Below, piece by piece: positions 59,636 to 64,000 of a DNA stretch of 64,000 nucleotides; positions within the stretch are counted from its first letter, which is position 1, and every line of letters begins with the position of its first letter. The notes under the pieces were generated by a model. It saw only the letters and a program-made list of their open reading frames with translations. It made no database searches and was not told the DNA's origin. A program made the position numbers and the translations under genes. Origin of the DNA: Acanthochlamys bracteata (Eukaryota > Streptophyta > Magnoliopsida > Pandanales > Velloziaceae). Location of the stretch: contig CM034138.1 of NCBI GenBank assembly GCA_019914995.1, forward strand, positions 1,550,001 through 1,614,000, read 5' to 3'.

Positions 59636-62600
59636 ATGCTCGCTAGTGTTCTGGGATACACTCCGTCGACTGCGACGGTGCAGGATGAGAGCATTGGAAG
59701 GTCCCCGATTGCCACAACTACGACAGTCATTGCCGTCGATAAGGACAAGAACAGCATGCAAGCTTTGAAATGGGCCGTTGATCACCTGGTCGTCAACAAC
59801 CCTTCCATTGTTCTTCTTCATGTACGCACCAAGCCATGTAACCGTAGGTAGCCCTTCCCCTTGTCTTCCATACACTATTTCTGACCAACAACAAAACTTA
59901 TTGAACTATATTGAAGTTACTGCAACTTTGGAAGTTGTTTTTTTGTTTTCTTTTGGTGAAAATCTGGTGTAGATAATCATGGTGACGGCGGCAATGAACC
60001 ACGAGAGCCGAATGATCCTGAAATGACAGAGCTGTTCTTGCCCTTTAGAGCAGCTTGTGCCCGCAGATCGGTATCAAACTATGAACAACTAATACATTCA
60101 ATTTTATTTGGTTTCATATTTTCAATTTGCATATCAATTAACTGCAATGTAATACGATTTAATCACAATACTGCAGTTGCTTGTTAAAGAACTGGTTGTG
60201 GAAGATACCGACATAACAAAGGCCCTGATCGAATTTATCATTGCAAACCAAGCCCATAACATCGTAGTTGGTGCTTCAAATCGAAATGTCATCACAAGGT
60301 TCATACAATATTTTATCTTTAAAATATCCTCTTTTCGATGGTAGTGTAGTAGCTTGAAGAATGTTGAATTTGTTCATTTTCTTTTACAGGAAATTCAAGA
60401 ACCCTGATGTTCCTTCTGGCCTAACTAAAGGTGCGCCGGATTTCTGTGCAGTTTATGTTATTTCAAAAGGAAAGCCTTTAACTGTGCGGTCGGCAAAAGC
60501 ACCTCCTCCTGCAGCTAATGGTCTTCCTCCACGGCAGCCATCAGTTGTAGGAAACCAGCACCGTGTTTTAGATCATGAGTACGTTCTCAAAACTCACGCA
60601 AAGAGAAACATATTGGCATCAATATCTAATCCACATTTGTTATTTACAGGGGATTGCACGGAAGAGGAGTTGGCGGCAGCAAAGGGTTGCCACCGGCAGC
60701 ACCAGAGAGGAGATCTTTCGAACGGATTCCTGAGTATTTGAAAACTCCTCCGAGAGATAGGCCTCTTTCTGGTGCTAGGACGGCGCCTACTAGCATGTTG
60801 CTTGACGGACTTGATCAGTTTCACAACCATTCCAGAAGGAATAGTTCACAGGACTCTTTATTCCTTAGCGACGTCGCAAGCTTCGGCGGCAGCTCCGATT
60901 TTGGCGATTCACTTGAATTCTCTACTGTGTCAAGTGATAGCAATTCTCCTGGTTCTAATGTGAGCACATCGAATGATTGATTAACTCTTGCCTTATGTAT
61001 CTAAGTTTTGATTTTGTGATGTTGCATGTTTAGTCACAGAGAGAGATGGAGGCAGAGATGCGGCGTTTGAAGCTTGAACTGAAGCAGACCATTTATATGT
61101 ATAGCACTGCTTGCAAAAAAGCCATTTCTGCTAAAGAGAAGGTCAGATTCAACAAAAATTGCGTATATGAATTGATTGTAATGTGTTAATTCTCTGTTAA
61201 TGGAGAATTGTAACATTTGTGTAGGCAAGAGAACTGAATCAGTGGAAAATGGAAGAAGCAAGGAAGTTTGAGGAAGCAAGACAAGCAGAAGAAGCAGCAC
61301 TGGCAATGGTGGAGACGGAGAAAGCAAAGAGCAGAGCAGCAATGGAAGCAGCAGAGGCGGCAAGGAAGATAGCAGAACTCGAAGCGAAGAAGAGACTAAA
61401 CGCCGAGATGAAGGCGAAAAGAGAAGCTGAGGAGAAACAGAGAGCACTTGAAGCTCTGGCGCAGACCGATGTCCGGTATCGGAAGTACACCATTGATGAG
61501 ATAGAGAAGGCTACGAATTGCTTCGCGGAGTCGTTGAAGATCGGTGAAGGTGGGTACGGCCCTGTATATAGAGCTTCACTGGATCATACTCCGGTTGCCA
61601 TTAAGGTTCTCCGGCCTGATGCTCAACAAGGCAAGAAACAATTCCACCAAGAGGTACATAATAAGTTCTAGAAACTCGACGTGAATCCTTATATTTCAAT
61701 CATCACTTGAACTAGTGAGCTTCTCAATTGACTGCGCTTTTGTAGGTTGAAGTACTGAGTTGCATAAGGCACCCTAACATGGTGCTGCTGCTCGGAGCTT
61801 GCCCGGAATATGGCTGCCTAGTTTATGAATACATGGACAACGGAAGCCTCGAGGACAGGATCTTCCGTCGTGGTGGCACACCACCAGTACCATGGACAAC
61901 GCGATTCAAGATCGCTGCAGAGATCGTGACAGCTCTGTTGTTCCTACATCAGACCAAACCGGAGCCGCTTGTTCACCGGGACTTGAAACCTGCAAACATT
62001 TTACTCGACAGAAACTACATGAGCAAGATCAGCGACGTCGGGCTAGCACGTCTCGTGCCGCCTTCCGTCGCCAACCAAGTCACGCAGTACCGGATGACGT
62101 CAGCCGCCGGAACGTTCTGTTACATAGATCCTGAGTATCAACAGACAGGAATGCTTGGCATTAAATCAGATATATATTCACTTGGTGTAATGTTGCTGCA
62201 GATTATAACAGCTAGGCCACCAATGGGCTTGACTCACCATGTTGAAAGAGCTATTGATAAAGGGAAGTTCGCTGAAATGCTCGATCCTGCAGTGAAGGAC
62301 TGGCCGGTGGAAGAAGCGCTCGCGTACGCTAAGCTTGCGTTGAAGTGTTCTGAGTTGCGGAAGAAAGATAGACCTGATCTTGGTACTGTCGTGTTGCCGG
62401 AACTCAACAGGCTTCGGAATCTTGGAATGGCTTATGAAGCTGAAAGGAACAATTCCGGCGATCGTGGGCAAGATAGAATCCGGTCTTCGTCAGCTGCTGC
62501 GGAGGTTTAGTAGTTTTACTTGTTTTGATATATGAAAGTTTTAATTTGTTAGCATTACAGATTCTGAGTTTTCTGTTTTTGTGAAGCAGGATAAAGCAGT

Positions 62601-62661
62601 GACGGACACGGAGATCAGAAAGCCGGAGAAGACAGAGACAGAGGAAGTGAAGAGTCCATGA
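59636..62661 (+). CDS. Receptor-like cytoplasmic kinase with N-terminal USP domain (no U-box)
   Basis: Nine exons, 59636-59843, 59973-60070, 60177-60298, 60390-60578, 60650-60959, 61034-61141, 61225-61653, 61746-62504 and 62590-62661, join to 764 residues. Residues about 28-165 are a universal stress protein-like nucleotide-binding domain (TTVIAVDKDKNSMQALKWAV; NIVVGASNRNVITRKF). A Ser/Pro-rich linker follows. About residues 315-425 form an Ala/Glu/Lys-rich coiled coil (KMEEARKFEEARQAEEAALA). The kinase domain has the glycine loop GEGGYGPVY (about 452), VAIK Lys (about 472), HRDLKPANILL (Asp about 567), DVG in place of DFG (about 585) and AGTFCYIDPEYQQTG. Plant relatives with a C-terminal U-box are PUB ubiquitin ligases; this one ends without a U-box, as in the USP-kinase subgroup. 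Substrates are unknown. Reading through the last intron gives a stop at 62508-62510. Confidence 0.92.
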
Positions 62662-64000
62662 TGGCTTCTTCCTTTCATCTCTACACGTATAACTTAAATT
62701 CGTCTGATTGAAGAAGGTTTCCCATGTAAAATTCTGTGCGTAAATAAATGTCACCATATCTTGCCCTTTGGATTAGAAGGAACGTTTACATTGCTCATTA
62801 GAACGTAATTCACAAGAATAAAACACTTGCTTGTAACCAATATTTATTTCTTATTTCTGCTTCTTTTCGTTAGAAGCACGGCAGTAGAAAACTTTAGAAA
62901 ACAAACAAGAGTCACCAAACAAGCAAAAACAAATTTCACTGGAGCTCCATGTCCATCCCTCAAAGGGTTTGCATAGAACTTCTGATTTTCTTCAGGTAGC
63001 TCACAAAAACACGAACAGCATGGATTACAATGCTGTATTCTGATATTAAGCTTTATGCAGTAACTAAGACTGTTCACAAACCTCAATAGAATTGCGGAAA
63101 AAATGTCCCCTCTTATTCATTGTATCACTCAAGAATATTACTTGGAAAAAAAAAAATTAAATAATTTTTAATTTTTTTAAAATAAAATCTATTTTTTATT
63201 TAAAATAATAAAATTATATATATATATATATTATACGATATATAATTCACTCGTACTTCTACATGTTTTAGAATATAGTTTTGGAATTAATACAGAAATT
63301 TTTTAGAAACGAAAATTTAAAATAGAGATAGAAATAAGCATTTAAAAGCACAGCCATGTCCTTGGGCCGCAAAGTGTTTTCTCCTTTTTACTTGAAGCAA
63401 TGGTGGTTCAGGGGAAAGTAGTATACAAATTATCCTTGGTGGATGTTTAGGTGTTCCGTTGTACTTCCAATTCAAAAACACCCATTGTCCAAAAAAAATA
63501 ATTTTAAAATAGTTTAATTTAATATAAATTTAAAATATGAATAAATTATATATTATTAAATTTTTATGTATGTAACTTTTATATTTTAAAATTAAATTCG
63601 TTTTAAAAAAAAAAATCAAATTTGTTAAAAAAATATTTTGTTTTAGCAACCGTAAATGACTCTTAGTCTGAAGCAATTTTTTACTGTAATTAATGGTGCT
63701 TAGCATCGGGTTTGATAACCAATGGGCTTCTTTTCTCAAGATTTTAGAAAGCAGCTGGTGCTTTGTCTTTGAGTTAATTTTTACAATATAAACCCTCGAT
63801 ATGTAGAAGTAAGTTTTCAATAGGATTATCTATGTTTATATGCAGCAATATAACTCAACAAATGGGTGTTAAGGACTGTAATTAAACCCGTTACAATTCA
63901 CAGCAACAACAAGAAAATAAATGCCTAAAAGTCCTATCATTACAAACTGTGATCACCTTCCTGTAATGCGTAAAGTCCTATCAAAAAAATCCCCTAAGTG
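62662..64000. other. AT-rich spacer to window end
   Basis: The 3' UTR of the kinase gene is followed by AT-rich sequence with a TA run near 63216-63232. Minus-strand frames at 62844-63086 and 63530-63820 have no recognisable content. I see no gene. Confidence 0.6.

Noticed and set aside
61034-61493. Ser/Leu/Ala-rich minus-strand frames of 84 and 137 codons
   Set aside because: They are antisense to the Ala/Glu/Lys-rich coiled coil of the kinase gene.
1-64000. CRISPR arrays, phage defence islands, operons or other prokaryotic systems
   Set aside because: Intron-rich plant genes throughout; the only regular short repeats are microsatellites, MITE ends and the diverged array at 45.5 kb, which lacks spacers.

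Overview
This window looks like nuclear DNA of a flowering plant, most likely a eudicot. Genes are split by many GT-AG introns, introns and spacers are AT-rich, small MITE-like elements recur, and every recognisable protein belongs to a plant family. The exact clade cannot be fixed from the sequence. There is no CRISPR array, prophage, operon or other prokaryote-type system. All exon joins below were read by eye from splice sites, reading frame and remembered family sequences; no search was run.

Layout. 583-2778 (+): 3' part of a CBL10-like calcium sensor with a frameshift. 3741-4412: two copies of one MITE family in inverted orientation. 4872-7338 (+): small unnamed membrane protein with a 2-kb intron. 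9889-10182: third MITE copy. 10821-12052 (+): B-class GATA factor with an in-frame stop in exon 1 but intact zinc finger and LLM motif. 14766-15560 (+): decayed CYP90-type P450. 16079-18891 (-): CGLD27, a plastid DUF1230/Ycf36-like protein. 22132-23252 (+): RTE1/RTH-family protein of ethylene signalling. 23808-25170 (+): truncated NAP1 pseudogene. 25815-29865 (-) and 30185-38269 (+): an alpha/beta hydrolase and beta-galactosidase 17, head to head over 319 bp. 38770-39803 (-): SAM-methyltransferase-like pseudogene. 40301-41266 (-): intronless cytidine deaminase. 41267-48824: gene-poor AT-rich desert with a TRIM-like LTR remnant and a 24-26-bp tandem array. 48825-53606 (+): secreted beta-galactosidase with a C-terminal lectin domain. 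54717-57106 (-): CHUP1-like coiled-coil protein. 59636-62661 (+): receptor-like cytoplasmic kinase with an N-terminal USP domain. 62662-64000: AT-rich spacer.

The genes do not form one pathway; this is ordinary mixed plant gene content. The most notable pattern is that nine apparently intact genes are interleaved with four decayed ones and a fifth carrying a premature stop. That fits gene loss after an old duplication, although sequence error must be excluded for the single-site lesions. Other points of interest are the inverted MITE pair, the shared promoter with four site II motifs, a tandemly duplicated 5' splice site in the BGAL17-like gene, and the TRIM-like LTR.
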